64,000 nucleotides of DNA. Origin: Pleomorphomonas sp. T1.2MG-36 (lineage in GTDB: Bacteria > Pseudomonadota > Alphaproteobacteria > Rhizobiales > Pleomorphomonadaceae). Position numbers and translations under genes: made by a program. Shown one piece after another: positions 8,721 through 17,092 of the stretch. The stretch covers positions 682,001 to 746,000 of the forward strand of contig NZ_CATNLY010000001.1 in NCBI RefSeq assembly GCF_950100655.1, read 5' to 3'. The first letter of the stretch is position 1. Every line of letters begins with the position of its first letter. Under the pieces are notes generated by a model. It worked only from the letters and a program-made list of their open reading frames with translations, did not search any database and was not told the DNA's origin.

Positions 8721-10118
8721 ATGCTTATTCCACTCATCGTCGCCTGCGCGCTCTTCATGGAAAACCTGGACAGCTCGGTGGTTTCCACCTCGCTGCCGCA
8801 GATCGCCATCGATCTGGGAGTCGACCCGATCTCCCTGAAGCTGGCCTTCACCAGCTATCTCATATCCGTCGCCGTCTTCCTGCCGATCTCGGGCTGGATG
8901 GCCGACCGCTTCGGCGCCCGCACGATCTTTCGCCTGGCCATCCTGGTGTTCGTGACGGGGTCGGTCTTCTGCGGCCTGTCCTCGTCGCTCGAGGGGTTCG
9001 TCGCCGCCCGCGTCGTGCAGGGCGCTGGCGGTGCCATGATGGTCCCCGTCGGCCGGCTGGTGATGCTGCGCTCGGTGAAAAAATCGGACTATCTGCGCGC
9101 CATGAGCTGGCTGACGGTTCCCGCGATGATCGGACCGGTGCTCGGACCGCCGCTCGGCGGCTTCATCACCACCTATTTCGAATGGCGCTGGATCTTCTGG
9201 ATCAACGTGCCGATCAGCGTCGTCGGCCTCATCCTGGTCAGCATCTTCATCAAGAACTACAAGGAAGAGAACCTGCCTCCGCTCGACACGCGCGGCTTCG
9301 TGCTGTCCGGCATCGGCCTTGCCGGCTTCGTGTTCGGCATTGCCGCGAGCGGCATCGGCGTGCTGCCGTCATGGATCGACATCGTCCTCATCATCGTCGG
9401 CGCCGCCTCGCTCTATGCCTACGCCCGCCACGCTCTGCGCACGCCCGAGCCCCTGATGGATCTCTCCCTCTTCCGGCTGCCCACGTTCCGCGTGTCGGTG
9501 CTCGGCGGCCTGCTGTTCCGCATCGGCGTCGGCGCCATTCCCTTCCTGCTGCCCCTGCTCCTGCAGCTCGGCTTCGGCATGTCGCCCTTCGAAAGCGGCA
9601 TGCTCACCTTCGCCACCGCCGCTGGCGCCGTGCTGATGAAGTTCACGGCGCCACGCATCGTGCGCGCCTGGGGCTTCCGAATGGTGCTGATGGTCAACAC
9701 GCTGTTCACCACCGCCTTCCTGCTCGCCATCCTCTCCTTCACCAAGGAGACTTCGCATGCCGCCATCTTCGCGGTGTTGCTGATCGGCGGCTTCTTCCGC
9801 TCCCTGCAGTTCACCGCGCTCAACGGCCTGGCCTTCGCCGAGATCGACAACCGGCGGATGAGCCACGCCACGTCGATTTCATCGGTCGGTCAGCAGATCT
9901 CGGCGGCGCTCGGCGTCGCGGTCGGCGCCGCCGCTCTCGAAATCACCCGGTCGATGCGCGGCGACATGGCCGTCCTGCCCGGCGACTTCATACCGGCCTT
10001 CCTCGCGCTGGCGGTCATCGGCCTTCTCTGCATCCCCATCTATGCCCGCATGTCGCCGAACGCCGGCTCGGAAGTCTCTGGCCATCGCGCCGAAGCCGCC
10101 GGGGAGCCGTCAGTTTAG
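8721..10118 (+). CDS. MFS multidrug-type exporter, DHA2 (14-TM) family
   Basis: 465-residue major facilitator resembling EmrB/QacA-type proton antiporters. The N-terminal helix carries the DHA2 hallmark ENLDSSVVSTSLPQIAIDL (about residues 14-32), followed by motif A in the form GWMADRFGARTIFR (about residues 53-66) and the motif C region PAMIGPVLGPPLGGF (about 134-148). No partner EmrA membrane-fusion protein is present, so it probably acts alone in the inner membrane. It is divergent from ribN. Its 3' end overlaps the convergent yidD by nine bases. Substrate unknown. Confidence 0.85.
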   Translation: MLIPLIVACALFMENLDSSVVSTSLPQIAIDLGVDPISLKLAFTSYLISVAVFLPISGWMADRFGARTIFRLAILVFVTGSVFCGLSSSLEGFVAARVVQGAGGAMMVPVGRLVMLRSVKKSDYLRAMSWLTVPAMIGPVLGPPLGGFITTYFEWRWIFWINVPISVVGLILVSIFIKNYKEENLPPLDTRGFVLSGIGLAGFVFGIAASGIGVLPSWIDIVLIIVGAASLYAYARHALRTPEPLMDLSLFRLPTFRVSVLGGLLFRIGVGAIPFLLPLLLQLGFGMSPFESGMLTFATAAGAVLMKFTAPRIVRAWGFRMVLMVNTLFTTAFLLAILSFTKETSHAAIFAVLLIGGFFRSLQFTALNGLAFAEIDNRRMSHATSISSVGQQISAALGVAVGAAALEITRSMRGDMAVLPGDFIPAFLALAVIGLLCIPIYARMSPNAGSEVSGHRAEAAGEPSV

Positions 10119-10487
10119 CCGAGTCGTCGGATCGATATGGGCACCCGTCCAACGAGCTCCCACCCAGGGACGCCACCATCGATAGCGCGGATCGATGGTC
10201 TCCGGCACCGGATCGAATCCCGACGAGCCCCATGGGTTGCAGCGGAGGATGCGGGCGAGCCCCATCCAGCCGCCCGCCCACAGGCCGAAGCGGCCAATGG
10301 CCTCGTCGGTGTAGCTTGAGCAGGAGGGAAGGTGGCGGCACTGCTGCCCCATGAACGGTGACAGAGCCACCTGGTAGACGCGGATCAGCGCGCGGCCGAC
10401 AAGCCGGCCCGGCGTCACCCTGCGAGGAGCCAAACCGGGATCAGTGCCGCGCGCTTCGTCCGCATGCCGCTTTCCGCATCCGCACAT
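10110..10487 (-). CDS. yidD: Membrane protein insertion efficiency factor YidD
   Basis: Small amphipathic inner-membrane-associated protein that assists YidC/Sec-dependent insertion. 125 residues from the ATG at 10487 (MCGCGKRHADEARG). The conserved core reads RALIRVYQVALSPFMGQQCRHLPSCSSYTDEAI, with the family's C-R-(F/H)-x-P-(S/T)-C-S-x-Y motif, followed by GWMGLARILRCNPWGSSGFDPVP. It starts 10 bases after the stop of the NifU-like gene and so is co-transcribed with it; this pairing is common in alphaproteobacteria. The N-terminal Cys-rich tip and C-terminal extension to about residue 125 are slightly longer than E. coli YidD (85). Confidence 0.93.
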   Translation of the reverse strand: MCGCGKRHADEARGTDPGLAPRRVTPGRLVGRALIRVYQVALSPFMGQQCRHLPSCSSYTDEAIGRFGLWAGGWMGLARILRCNPWGSSGFDPVPETIDPRYRWWRPWVGARWTGAHIDPTTRLN

Positions 10488-10497
10488 GGTCAGCCCC

Positions 10498-10938
10498 TCA
10501 ACCGGCGGCGCGCGTCGCGGCGATATCGTCGAGGCAGGCGACCACGGCCTCGAACACCAACATGGTCGAGGCATGCCGCGCCTTGAAATCGCGAACGGGC
10601 TCCAAAGCGCTCAACTCGGCAAAACGGCCGGCCGGCGGTAGAGCGCCGTCCTTCAGCATGGCGAACATCTCGTCGCGCGCCTGTCTGAGCTCGGCCGTCG
10701 TTGCGCCGACGACATTTTTCGCCATCACCGCCGCCGCCGCCTGACCGAGCGCGCAGGCCTTCACCTCGTGGGCATAGTCGGCGACAACGTCGCCATCCAT
10801 GCGGATGTCGACCGTGATCTTCGATCCGCACAAGCGGGAATGGCGCGTCGCGGTGGCCTCCGGCGCGGCGAGCCGACCGACACGGCCGATATTGCCGGCC
10901 AGATCGAGAATGCGCGCATTGTAGATCTCGTCGAGCAT
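10498..10938 (-). CDS. NifU/IscU-like iron-sulfur cluster assembly scaffold protein
   Basis: 146 residues, MLDEIYNARILDLAGNIGRVGRL at the N terminus. It has the IscU/SufU fold features: a first cysteine in SRLCGSKITVD (Cys37), a second in VKACALGQAAAA (Cys62), and a third in VVACLDD near the C terminus. The usual CGD of IscU/SufU is CGS here, so the aspartate implicated in cluster release is absent; this variant recurs in alphaproteobacterial members as I know them. ATG at 10938 fits the family N terminus; upstream in-frame sequence overlaps the divergent folE leader. Followed by yidD. A cluster scaffold or a zinc/sulfur-transfer role is inferred, not proven. Confidence 0.82.
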   Translation of the reverse strand: MLDEIYNARILDLAGNIGRVGRLAAPEATATRHSRLCGSKITVDIRMDGDVVADYAHEVKACALGQAAAAVMAKNVVGATTAELRQARDEMFAMLKDGALPPAGRFAELSALEPVRDFKARHASTMLVFEAVVACLDDIAATRAAG

Positions 10939-11111
10939 GCTGACACCTTCGGCCGGCCGGGCGGGCTTATTGTCGCTTGGAACGCCTGCCACTTTGAACT
11001 CCAGTCCGTGGCGCGTATATAGGCCTGAGACGGCCCCGCCGCCAAGCGCGGTTGGCATATCGGACTGTCGAGGGCGCCGCCACGGGCGGCGGACCTCAGG
11101 AAGGATCAAGC

Positions 11112-11726
11112 ATGGACGATGCCATCTTCACCGCAGGCGCTCGCAAGATCCGCCGTCCCAGTCGCGAGGAAGCCGAGGCCGCCGTGCGGACGCTGATAGC
11201 CTTCGCGGGCGAGGACCCCGAGCGTGAAGGGCTGCGCGATACGCCGAAGCGCGTCGTGAAGGCCTATGGCGAACTGTTTTCCGGCTACGGCCAGACCGAC
11301 GAGGAAGTGCTGGATCGCATCTTCACCGAGGTTGCCGGCTACGAGGAGCTGATCCTCGTGCGCGACATTCCCTTCTATTCGCATTGCGAGCACCACATGG
11401 TGCCGTTCATCGGCAAGGCGCACATCGCCTACTATCCCACCACCGGCGTCGTCGGCCTGTCCAAGCTCGCCCGTATCGTCGAGATGTATGCCCGCCGCCT
11501 GCAGACGCAGGAAACGATGACCGCCCAGGTTAGCAACGCTATCGAAAAAGTCCTCAAGCCGCGCGGCGCGGCCGTGCTGATCGAGGCCGAACATCTCTGC
11601 ATGACCATGCGTGGCGTGCAGAAGCCCGGCGCCTCGACGGTAACCGCCCGTTTCACCGGCTGCTTCAAGACCGATCCCACCGAACAGGCCCGCTTCATGA
11701 TGATGGTGCGCGCCGAAGGCAAGTGA
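11112..11726 (+). CDS. folE: GTP cyclohydrolase I
   Basis: Catalyses GTP to 7,8-dihydroneopterin triphosphate, the first step of folate (and queuosine/tetrahydropterin) synthesis; 204 residues, forming a toroidal decamer. Zinc ligands are in place: Cys92 and His95 in SHCEHHMVP and Cys163 in [15 protein letters not shown]. The C-terminal [11 protein letters not shown] block is the family signature. The ATG at 11112 follows AGGAAGGA by about seven bases; the in-frame ATG 20 codons upstream lacks support. Four bases separate it from hisI, so both are probably one transcript. Confidence 0.97.
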   Translation: MDDAIFTAGARKIRRPSREEAEAAVRTLIAFAGEDPEREGLRDTPKRVVKAYGELFSGYGQTDEEVLDRIFTEVAGYEELILVRDIPFYSHCEHHMVPFIGKAHIAYYPTTGVVGLSKLARIVEMYARRLQTQETMTAQVSNAIEKVLKPRGAAVLIEAEHLCMTMRGVQKPGASTVTARFTGCFKTDPTEQARFMMMVRAEGK

Positions 11727-11730
11727 CGAT

Positions 11731-12204
11731 ATGACCTCCGAGACGAGACTGTTCCCCTCCCCCGGCGCCAAGGCGTCGCTTGAGGCCGGCGACGTGCTGA
11801 CCCCGCGCTTCGGCGCGGACGGCACCATCGCCTGCGTCACCGTCGACGCCGACAGCGGCCAGGTGCTGATGGTTGCCTACATGAACGCCGAAAGCCTCGC
11901 CCTGACCATCGAAACCGGCGAGGGCTGGTACTGGAGCCGATCGCGCGGCGAGCTCTGGCACAAGGGCGCCACATCCGGAAACGTACAAAGGGTGGTGGAG
12001 CTTTTGACGGACTGCGACCAGGACGCGCTGGTCCTGCGCGTGCGTGTGGACGGCGCCGGCGCCACCTGTCACACAGGTCAGGTGTCCTGCTTCTACCGGC
12101 GCGCGCCGCTCGGCCAGAAGGCGGCGGACGGACCGGTGCGGCTTGAACAGGTGGGCGGCGAGCGCCGCTTCGACCCGGCTGAGGTCTACGGTCACAAGCA
12201 CTGA
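11731..12204 (+). CDS. hisI: Phosphoribosyl-AMP cyclohydrolase
   Basis: Third step of histidine synthesis: opens the adenine ring of phosphoribosyl-AMP. 157 residues, monofunctional (no HisE domain). The magnesium site DCDQD is at residues 94-98, and the zinc cysteines Cys95, Cys113 and Cys120 are present ([11 protein letters not shown]). The core also shows [12 protein letters not shown] and [15 protein letters not shown]. Translationally close to folE (four-base gap). The C-terminal 25 residues extend beyond the conserved domain. Confidence 0.96.
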   Translation: MTSETRLFPSPGAKASLEAGDVLTPRFGADGTIACVTVDADSGQVLMVAYMNAESLALTIETGEGWYWSRSRGELWHKGATSGNVQRVVELLTDCDQDALVLRVRVDGAGATCHTGQVSCFYRRAPLGQKAADGPVRLEQVGGERRFDPAEVYGHKH

Positions 12205-12298
12205 CCAGCGTCACCTGCCGGCCGCGTTTTCCCGTGGTTGACGCCGAGCTCGGCCGCCATCAATGATCTTGCTCTCATCGCTCAAGCATTATGATGGC

Positions 12299-12697
12299 AT
12301 GATCCGCCGGCTCCTCGCCCTCTTCGCGCTGCTTACGCTGGCCTTGATGTCGGCGGCGGTCGCGCATGAGCACGGCATGGGGCAGCGCCACATGATGGCG
12401 CCCGTCGAGGCGGCGGCGGGTCACCCCACCGTTACGCTCGCGACGACGGACACACCCCAGCTTGTCTTGGGCCGACCGCCGCTCCGCAAGCCGTCCGCCT
12501 GTTCGGAAACCGGCGAAGCTCGTCACAGTCACGGCAAACTGTCCGGCTGCACCTGCCCCGCGGCCTGCGCCGGCCTGTTCGGCCTCGCCGTCGCTGCGCC
12601 ACCCGTTGCGGCCGAAACGTCGGCCGGCATGCCCGCTGATGTGCGTCGCCTGTCGGCAACCTCGGCTCCGCCGCCAACGCCACCGCCCCGCGCCTGA
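12299..12697 (+). CDS. Unrecognised small exported protein, His- and Cys-rich
   Basis: About 132 residues from the ATG at 12299; an in-frame ATG at 12263 would add 12 residues. Neither has a good ribosome binding site. The start MIRRLLALFALLTLALMSAAVA followed by HEHG is a clear Sec signal peptide. The mature part has HEHGMGQRHMM, a HSHGKLSGCTCPAAC segment with three closely spaced cysteines plus one in SACSETG, and a Pro-rich end. I do not recognise the family. His/Met/Cys content suggests metal binding. It precedes the four-helix membrane protein gene by 84 bases on the same strand. Confidence 0.6.
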   Translation: MIRRLLALFALLTLALMSAAVAHEHGMGQRHMMAPVEAAAGHPTVTLATTDTPQLVLGRPPLRKPSACSETGEARHSHGKLSGCTCPAACAGLFGLAVAAPPVAAETSAGMPADVRRLSATSAPPPTPPPRA

Positions 12698-12781
12698 TCG
12701 TCCGCGCCTCAATCTCTTTTCTTGAACTTCGCCGCAGCCGCCGGCCGATGCGCCGCGCCTGCCGCACGGAGACAGACGATC

Positions 12782-13285
12782 ATGCCCATGACCCACTACA
12801 TGGAACTTCTGGCCACCAACCAGCCCTGGAACCTCATCATCTTCATGGCCGTACCGGTGATTCTCGCCGAGACCATCGCCATCGCCGAACTCTATCTGCT
12901 CTATACGCGCCGCCTTGACGGCGCCGTGCGGCAGCTGAGCCGGATCGCCGGCTCGATCGCCGGCATCTATTTCCTCGGCGTCTTCCTCTATCTGGTCTTC
13001 ACCGCGGTGGTGCCGCTGACATCGGGAGGCGCCTGGCGCGGCCCGGCCGACATCATCGCCGTGGGCTTCTATCTCACCGGCGTCATCCCGCTCGGCGGCA
13101 TCGCGCTGATCGACCTCGGCCTTCTTTGGAAGGATCGCAGCCCGGAGGCACGGCTCGGCCTGCACGCCGGCTTCGTGGCACTGTTCCTGATCGTCGCCCA
13201 TGTAGCCATGATCTTCGGCATGCTCGACCCGACCATTCTGACCGGTACCGATCCGATGGCGGCAATGCCCGGCATGGTTCACTGA
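12782..13285 (+). CDS. Unrecognised four-helix membrane protein with Met/His-rich tail
   Basis: 167 residues from the ATG at 12782 (MPMTHYMELLATNQPWNL), preceded by GGAG about ten bases upstream; the in-frame ATG 20 codons earlier looks non-coding. Four hydrophobic segments are visible at about residues 16-40, 54-78, 88-112 and 128-150. Histidines sit in helix 4 (HAGFVALFLIVAHVAMIFGM) and the tail ends DPMAAMPGMVH. The protein lacks any motif I can name. Its position after the exported His/Cys-rich protein suggests the two act together, possibly in metal handling; that is inference only. Confidence 0.72.
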   Translation: MPMTHYMELLATNQPWNLIIFMAVPVILAETIAIAELYLLYTRRLDGAVRQLSRIAGSIAGIYFLGVFLYLVFTAVVPLTSGGAWRGPADIIAVGFYLTGVIPLGGIALIDLGLLWKDRSPEARLGLHAGFVALFLIVAHVAMIFGMLDPTILTGTDPMAAMPGMVH

Positions 13286-13300
13286 CGGTCGGTCGTCGGT

Positions 13301-13320
13301 GGCGGGCGATCACGCCCGCC
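13301..13320. terminator. Hairpin between convergent membrane-protein and PilZ genes
   Basis: GGCGGGCG and CGCCCGCC (13301-13308, 13313-13320) form an 8-bp stem with an ATCA loop, between two convergent genes. No T-run follows on either strand. Confidence 0.4.
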
Positions 13321-13353
13321 GCCGGCTCCCGCACCCGCGTTTGAGGTGACGTC

Positions 13354-13701
13354 TCAGACAGTCAGATTGTGGCTTTCCTCGCCAAAGCTGAACCGGATGC
13401 CGGCTTCCTCGGCGCGTGCCCAGGCGACCACGCCATCCAGCACCATCTTCTGCGAGGGAATGCGCACGATCACCGAAGCCCCCGGCTCAAACAGCATCCC
13501 GACGGTGCGAACGCGGCAGCCGCTATGGCTGATATTCTCGACGACGCAGGCAACATCGCGCGGGTCGGAGTGAACGAGAGCCGGCCAATGACAGTTTAGT
13601 CGCTCGGCCCGCCGCTGTTCGCCGACCCTGACGTTGGGGTTGCGTAGACGGGCGATGAGTTCCGCCATGTCCCGCTTCGACAACTTCTGGCTTCTGTGCA
13701 C
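13354..13701 (-). CDS. PilZ domain protein (c-di-GMP receptor candidate)
   Basis: 115 residues, a single PilZ domain with a short N-terminal tail. The cyclic-di-GMP binding motifs are present: an Arg-rich stretch GEQRRAERLNC (about residues 27-37, RxxxR) and NISHSGCRV (about 57-65, the (D/N)xSxxG box). Single-domain PilZ proteins act by binding partner proteins after c-di-GMP binding. Two other c-di-GMP-type proteins are encoded in this window (37.5 kb and 59.4 kb), but nothing links them directly. Start at 13701 or at the internal ATG 11 codons later are both possible. Confidence 0.85.
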   Translation of the reverse strand: MHRSQKLSKRDMAELIARLRNPNVRVGEQRRAERLNCHWPALVHSDPRDVACVVENISHSGCRVRTVGMLFEPGASVIVRIPSQKMVLDGVVAWARAEEAGIRFSFGEESHNLTV

Positions 13702-13875
13702 GTCCGCATACCCGCATAAAGCAACAATTTTAAATAGTGCCTTTCCCCTTAATGACAGGTTTCGCTGTCCGAACGCTCCGACCCAGCCCCCTCGGAGATC
13801 GAGGGATTTGCGTCGACGGGCAACTGGGGGCTATCCTCGGGACAAACCCTTATCGAGCCGCGACCTCACCTCTCC

Positions 13876-15090
13876 ATGTCCCATTCGCTTTCGCTGCGTA
13901 CCGTCGACACACTCGCAGCCGTCGACAAGTCCGCGTGGGATGGCCTTGCCAATCCCGGCTGGGAGACCGGACCGCACGGTTCCATTCGCTGGATCGGCGC
14001 CGGCTCGCCGTCTTCCTACAACCCTTTCGCCAGCCACGATTTCCTGCTCGCTTGCGAGGAATCGGGATGCGCCACCGCCGAAACCGGCTGGCTGCCCAGC
14101 CACCTGCTGCTCGAGGACGAGACCGGCCGCCTGATTGGCGCCGCACCTGCCTATCTCAAGGGGCATTCCTACGGCGAGTATGTATTCGACCACGGCTGGG
14201 CGGACGCCTGGGAACGCGCCGGCGGACGGTATTATCCCAAACTCCAGTCATCCGTCCCCTTCACGCCGGTGAGCGGCCCTCGCCTTTTCGCCATCGACGA
14301 AGCAACGCGGCAGGCGCTCGCGCGCGGCTTGAAGCTGGTCGCCGATCGATACGAGCTGTCGTCGGCGCATGTCACCTTCGTCGACGACAAAGGCGCGGCC
14401 GCGCTCGCTGCCGAGGGCTGGCTCGAACGGGTGGACCAGCAGTTCCATTTTCGCAACGACGGCTATGCAAGCTATGACGACTTCCTGAACCGGCTGGCCT
14501 CCCGCAAGCGCAAGGCGCTGAAACGCGAGCGTCGGGAGGCGCTTCAGGACGGCATCACCATCGAATGGGTGACCGGCGGCGATCTGACCGAGACCCACTG
14601 GGACGCCTTCTTCGAGTTTTACACGGACACCGGAAGCCGCAAGTGGGGCACGCCCTATCTCAACCGCCGCTTCTTCTCTCTCTTGTCCGAGAAGATGGCC
14701 GACCGCGTCCTGCTCGTCATGGCGCGGCGGGCCGGACGCTACATCGCCGGTGCGCTCAATCTCATAGGATCCGACCGCCTCTATGGCCGCAACTGGGGCG
14801 CCATCGAGGACCATCCTTTCCTGCATTTCGAGGTTTGCTACCACCAGGCCATCGATTACGCCATCGAGCACCGCCTGGCGGTGGTGGAGGCCGGCGCCCA
14901 GGGCGAACACAAGCTATCGCGCGGCTACCTGCCCGAGACGACCCGCTCGGCCCATTACATCGCCGACGCCGGCTTCCGCCGGGCGGTGGCCGACTTCCTC
15001 GTTCGCGAAAGGCGCGCCGTTCTCAACGCCGAAACGGAACTGGAAAGCCTCGGCCCCTTCCGGCGCGGTCCGCTGCAGGAACAGGATTGA
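13876..15090 (+). CDS. FemAB-like GNAT-fold acyltransferase (DUF482/COG3146)
   Basis: 404 residues. The order and wording of blocks match the FemAB_like (formerly DUF482) family: NPFASHDFLLACEESG near the start, LPSHLLLED, a DHGWADAWERAGGRYYPKLQSSVPFTPV block, FLNRLASRKRKALKRERREA in the middle, YTDTGSRKWGTPYLNRRFF and the C-terminal YLPETTRSAHYIADAGFRRAVADFL. The family has a tandem GNAT fold and may transfer aminoacyl or acyl groups, but its substrate is not established. The ATG at 13876 opens with SHSLSLRTVDTLAAVD. A HIT gene follows 56 bases downstream on the same strand. Confidence 0.85.
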   Translation: MSHSLSLRTVDTLAAVDKSAWDGLANPGWETGPHGSIRWIGAGSPSSYNPFASHDFLLACEESGCATAETGWLPSHLLLEDETGRLIGAAPAYLKGHSYGEYVFDHGWADAWERAGGRYYPKLQSSVPFTPVSGPRLFAIDEATRQALARGLKLVADRYELSSAHVTFVDDKGAAALAAEGWLERVDQQFHFRNDGYASYDDFLNRLASRKRKALKRERREALQDGITIEWVTGGDLTETHWDAFFEFYTDTGSRKWGTPYLNRRFFSLLSEKMADRVLLVMARRAGRYIAGALNLIGSDRLYGRNWGAIEDHPFLHFEVCYHQAIDYAIEHRLAVVEAGAQGEHKLSRGYLPETTRSAHYIADAGFRRAVADFLVRERRAVLNAETELESLGPFRRGPLQEQD

Positions 15091-15146
15091 CCGACCGGGC
15101 GCGAGAGACCACTTTGCGCTCCGACAGATCCTATCGGGAGAGCACG

Positions 15147-15572
15147 ATGACCGCCTACGATGCCGACAACATCTTCGCCAAGATCCTGAGCGGCGATATT
15201 CCCTCGCACAAGGTCTACGAGGACGACGACACCCTCGCCTTCATGGATGTCATGCCGCAGTCGGACGGCCACACGCTGATCCTGCCCAAGACGCCCTCCC
15301 GCAACATTCTGGACGTCGATCCCGAGGTTCTCGCCAAGGTCATCAAGGTCACGCAGAAGATCGCCAAGGCGGCGGTGAAGGCCTTCGAGGCCGACGGCGC
15401 GGTCGTCATGCAATACAACGAAGCGCCGGCCGGCCAGACCGTGTTCCACCTGCATTTCCACGTCGTGCCGCGGTATCTCGGCGTTCCGCTCCGCCCGCAC
15501 ACCGGCAAGATGGCCGATGGTTCGCTGCTCGCCGGCCAAGCCGAAAAGCTCAAGGCCGCGTTGGCCGAGTGA
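15147..15572 (+). CDS. HIT family nucleotide-binding hydrolase (HinT type)
   Basis: 141-residue histidine-triad protein of the HINT branch; such proteins hydrolyse purine nucleoside phosphoramidates and acyl adenylates. The active-site triad motif is HLHFHVVPRY (about residues 98-107), with the N-terminal DNIFAKILSGDIPSHKVYEDD typical of the branch. Start ATG at 15147 preceded by a GGGAG sequence about six bases upstream (ATCGGGAGAGCACG). It lies 56 bases after the FemAB-like gene. A hairpin follows its stop. Confidence 0.94.
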   Translation: MTAYDADNIFAKILSGDIPSHKVYEDDDTLAFMDVMPQSDGHTLILPKTPSRNILDVDPEVLAKVIKVTQKIAKAAVKAFEADGAVVMQYNEAPAGQTVFHLHFHVVPRYLGVPLRPHTGKMADGSLLAGQAEKLKAALAE

Positions 15573-15583
15573 GGCAGACCTCG

Positions 15584-15616
15584 GAGCCCGCCCCAACACA
15601 GGTTTGGCGCGGGCTC
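15584..15616. terminator. Hairpin between convergent HIT and hxlR genes
   Basis: GAGCCCGC (15584-15591) pairs with GCGGGCTC (15609-15616), with an additional inner CCAA/TTGG stem. It fills the whole gap between the two convergent stops. There is no clear T-run. Confidence 0.5.
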
Positions 15617-16033
15617 TCAGACGTTCTCGCGGTCGAATTCCGTACGCGCCGCCTCGATCTCCCCGCGCGTCCGCACCGCCCAGTCCACCAGTCCCGCCAG
15701 CGGCACCATCAGCGACCGGCCGAGGTCGGTCAGCCTGTATTCGACCGCCGGTGGGGTGGTTGGAAACACCTGTCGCGCCACATAGCCATCGCGCTGAAGA
15801 TCGCGCAGAGTCTGCGTCAGCATGCGCTGGGATATGTCGGGAATGGCGCGCTTCAGTTCGCCGAAGCGGTGCGGCCCGAGCGCCAGCGTCAGCACCATCA
15901 GCGTGCTCCACTTGTCGCCGATGCGGTCGAGAACGCCACGCACGGGGCAACTGTCGAAATTCGGCTCGACACCGATCGCCCGCTGAAAGCCATCGAGCAT
16001 GGCGCCCACTTCTCCGGAAACTGCCGTCGTCAC
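15617..16033 (-). CDS. HxlR-family winged-helix regulator (YtfH-like)
   Basis: 138 residues. The HxlR pattern is clear: a cysteine in [23 protein letters not shown] (Cys30 region), then [50 protein letters not shown], the winged helix and wing. Family members with this single N-terminal cysteine sense electrophiles, quinones or disulfide stress. It is divergent from the NAD(P)H:quinone oxidoreductase-like gene at 16154, mirroring E. coli ytfH/qorB. It probably represses that gene and itself through the 120-base intergenic region. Confidence 0.9.
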   Translation of the reverse strand: MTTAVSGEVGAMLDGFQRAIGVEPNFDSCPVRGVLDRIGDKWSTLMVLTLALGPHRFGELKRAIPDISQRMLTQTLRDLQRDGYVARQVFPTTPPAVEYRLTDLGRSLMVPLAGLVDWAVRTRGEIEAARTEFDRENV

Positions 16034-16058
16034 CGGTTCCCTCCAAGTAACTAACGCA

Positions 16059-16079
16059 GGGCAAACTGCCGTCTTGCCC
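16059..16079. promoter_or_regulatory. Inverted repeat in the hxlR/qorB intergenic region
   Basis: GGGCAA and TTGCCC flank nine bases midway between the two divergent starts. The geometry suits a dimeric winged-helix regulator, so it is a candidate HxlR operator. Confidence 0.35.
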
Positions 16080-16153
16080 GCTGGAACGAGGTCTTTATCT
16101 TAGAGGCGATCTCAAAAAGAGACAATGTCGCCAAACTAGATCAAGGAGCGTTC

Positions 16154-17044
16154 ATGAGCGAGAAACTGATGGTCACCGGCGCCGCCGGCAAGCTCGGCCG
16201 TAGCGTGGTCAACCTCCTTCTCGACGAGTTCGGCATTGCGCCCGGCAATCTCGTCGCCGGCACCCGCGACCCCGGCAAGCTCGCCGACCTCTCCGCACGC
16301 GGTGTGATCGTGCGAGCCGTCGACTTCAACCTTCCCGAAACGCTGCCCGCCGCATTTGCCGGCGTCGATCGTCTGCTCATCGTGTCGACCGACACCATCG
16401 GCGCCCGGCTCGCCGGCCAGCAGGCCGCCGTGAAGGCGGCGAAATCGGCGGGCGTCAAGGGCATCGTCTACACCTCCGCCCCCAACCCGCACGGCGACAA
16501 CCACCCCCTGTTCTTTGCGGGCGACCATGCCGGCACAGAGACCGCCATTTTCGAGAGCGGCCTTCCCTACCGCATCCTGCGAAACTACTGGTACCACGAG
16601 AACTTTTTCATGGGTCTGCCGGGCATATTGAAGCAAGGCACCTGGTACACGTCGGACAAGCCGGGCACCAAGGTCAGCTACGTCGCTCACGACGATTGCG
16701 CGCGTGCCGCAGCCGCCGCCCTCACCAAGCCTTGGAGCGACGACAAAGCCATCTACGACATCACCAGCGACGAGACCTTCTCCACCGAGGACGTTGCCGG
16801 TCTGGCCACCAAGATACTCGGCAAGCCGATCAGCGTCGTGAGGCTGTCGCCCGACGTGCTGGCCAGCAATCTCAAATCGGCGGGCGTGCCGGAGTTCGTG
16901 ATCACGCTCATGCTGTCGATGGACGCGACGAATAGCGCCGGCTTGCTGTCGAAAACGTCCGGGGCCGTGGAAGAGCTGACGGGACGCAAGCCGCGTCCGC
17001 TCGCCTCCTTCTTCGAGGCGAATAAAGCTGCCTTGACGGCGTAA
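16154..17044 (+). CDS. qorB: NmrA-like NAD(P)H:quinone oxidoreductase (QorB/YtfG type)
   Basis: 296-residue atypical short-chain dehydrogenase. The Rossmann start MSEKLMVTGAAGKLGRSVV contains the GxxGxxG dinucleotide motif; RLLIVSTD, GIVYTSAPNP and RILRNYWYHENF match the QorB/NmrA subgroup, which lacks the classical YxxxK pair. These enzymes reduce quinones with NADPH. Start ATG follows AAGGAG by six bases. It faces the HxlR regulator gene, an arrangement shared with E. coli qorB-ytfH, which supports a quinone/electrophile-response role. A 9-bp stem hairpin follows the stop. Confidence 0.85.
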   Translation: MSEKLMVTGAAGKLGRSVVNLLLDEFGIAPGNLVAGTRDPGKLADLSARGVIVRAVDFNLPETLPAAFAGVDRLLIVSTDTIGARLAGQQAAVKAAKSAGVKGIVYTSAPNPHGDNHPLFFAGDHAGTETAIFESGLPYRILRNYWYHENFFMGLPGILKQGTWYTSDKPGTKVSYVAHDDCARAAAAALTKPWSDDKAIYDITSDETFSTEDVAGLATKILGKPISVVRLSPDVLASNLKSAGVPEFVITLMLSMDATNSAGLLSKTSGAVEELTGRKPRPLASFFEANKAALTA

Positions 17045-17051
17045 AAGCAGA

Positions 17052-17075
17052 AAGGGCGCCGACCATGGCGCCCTT
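17052..17075. terminator. Bidirectional terminator-like hairpin after qorB and the GDPD gene
   Basis: AAGGGCGCC and GGCGCCCTT form a perfect 9-bp stem with a six-base loop between convergent stops. A/T-rich sequence on the upstream side (GTAAAAGCAGA) gives a weak T-run for the minus-strand transcript. Confidence 0.6.
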
Positions 17076-17092
17076 CCCTCTTCGGATATCGA

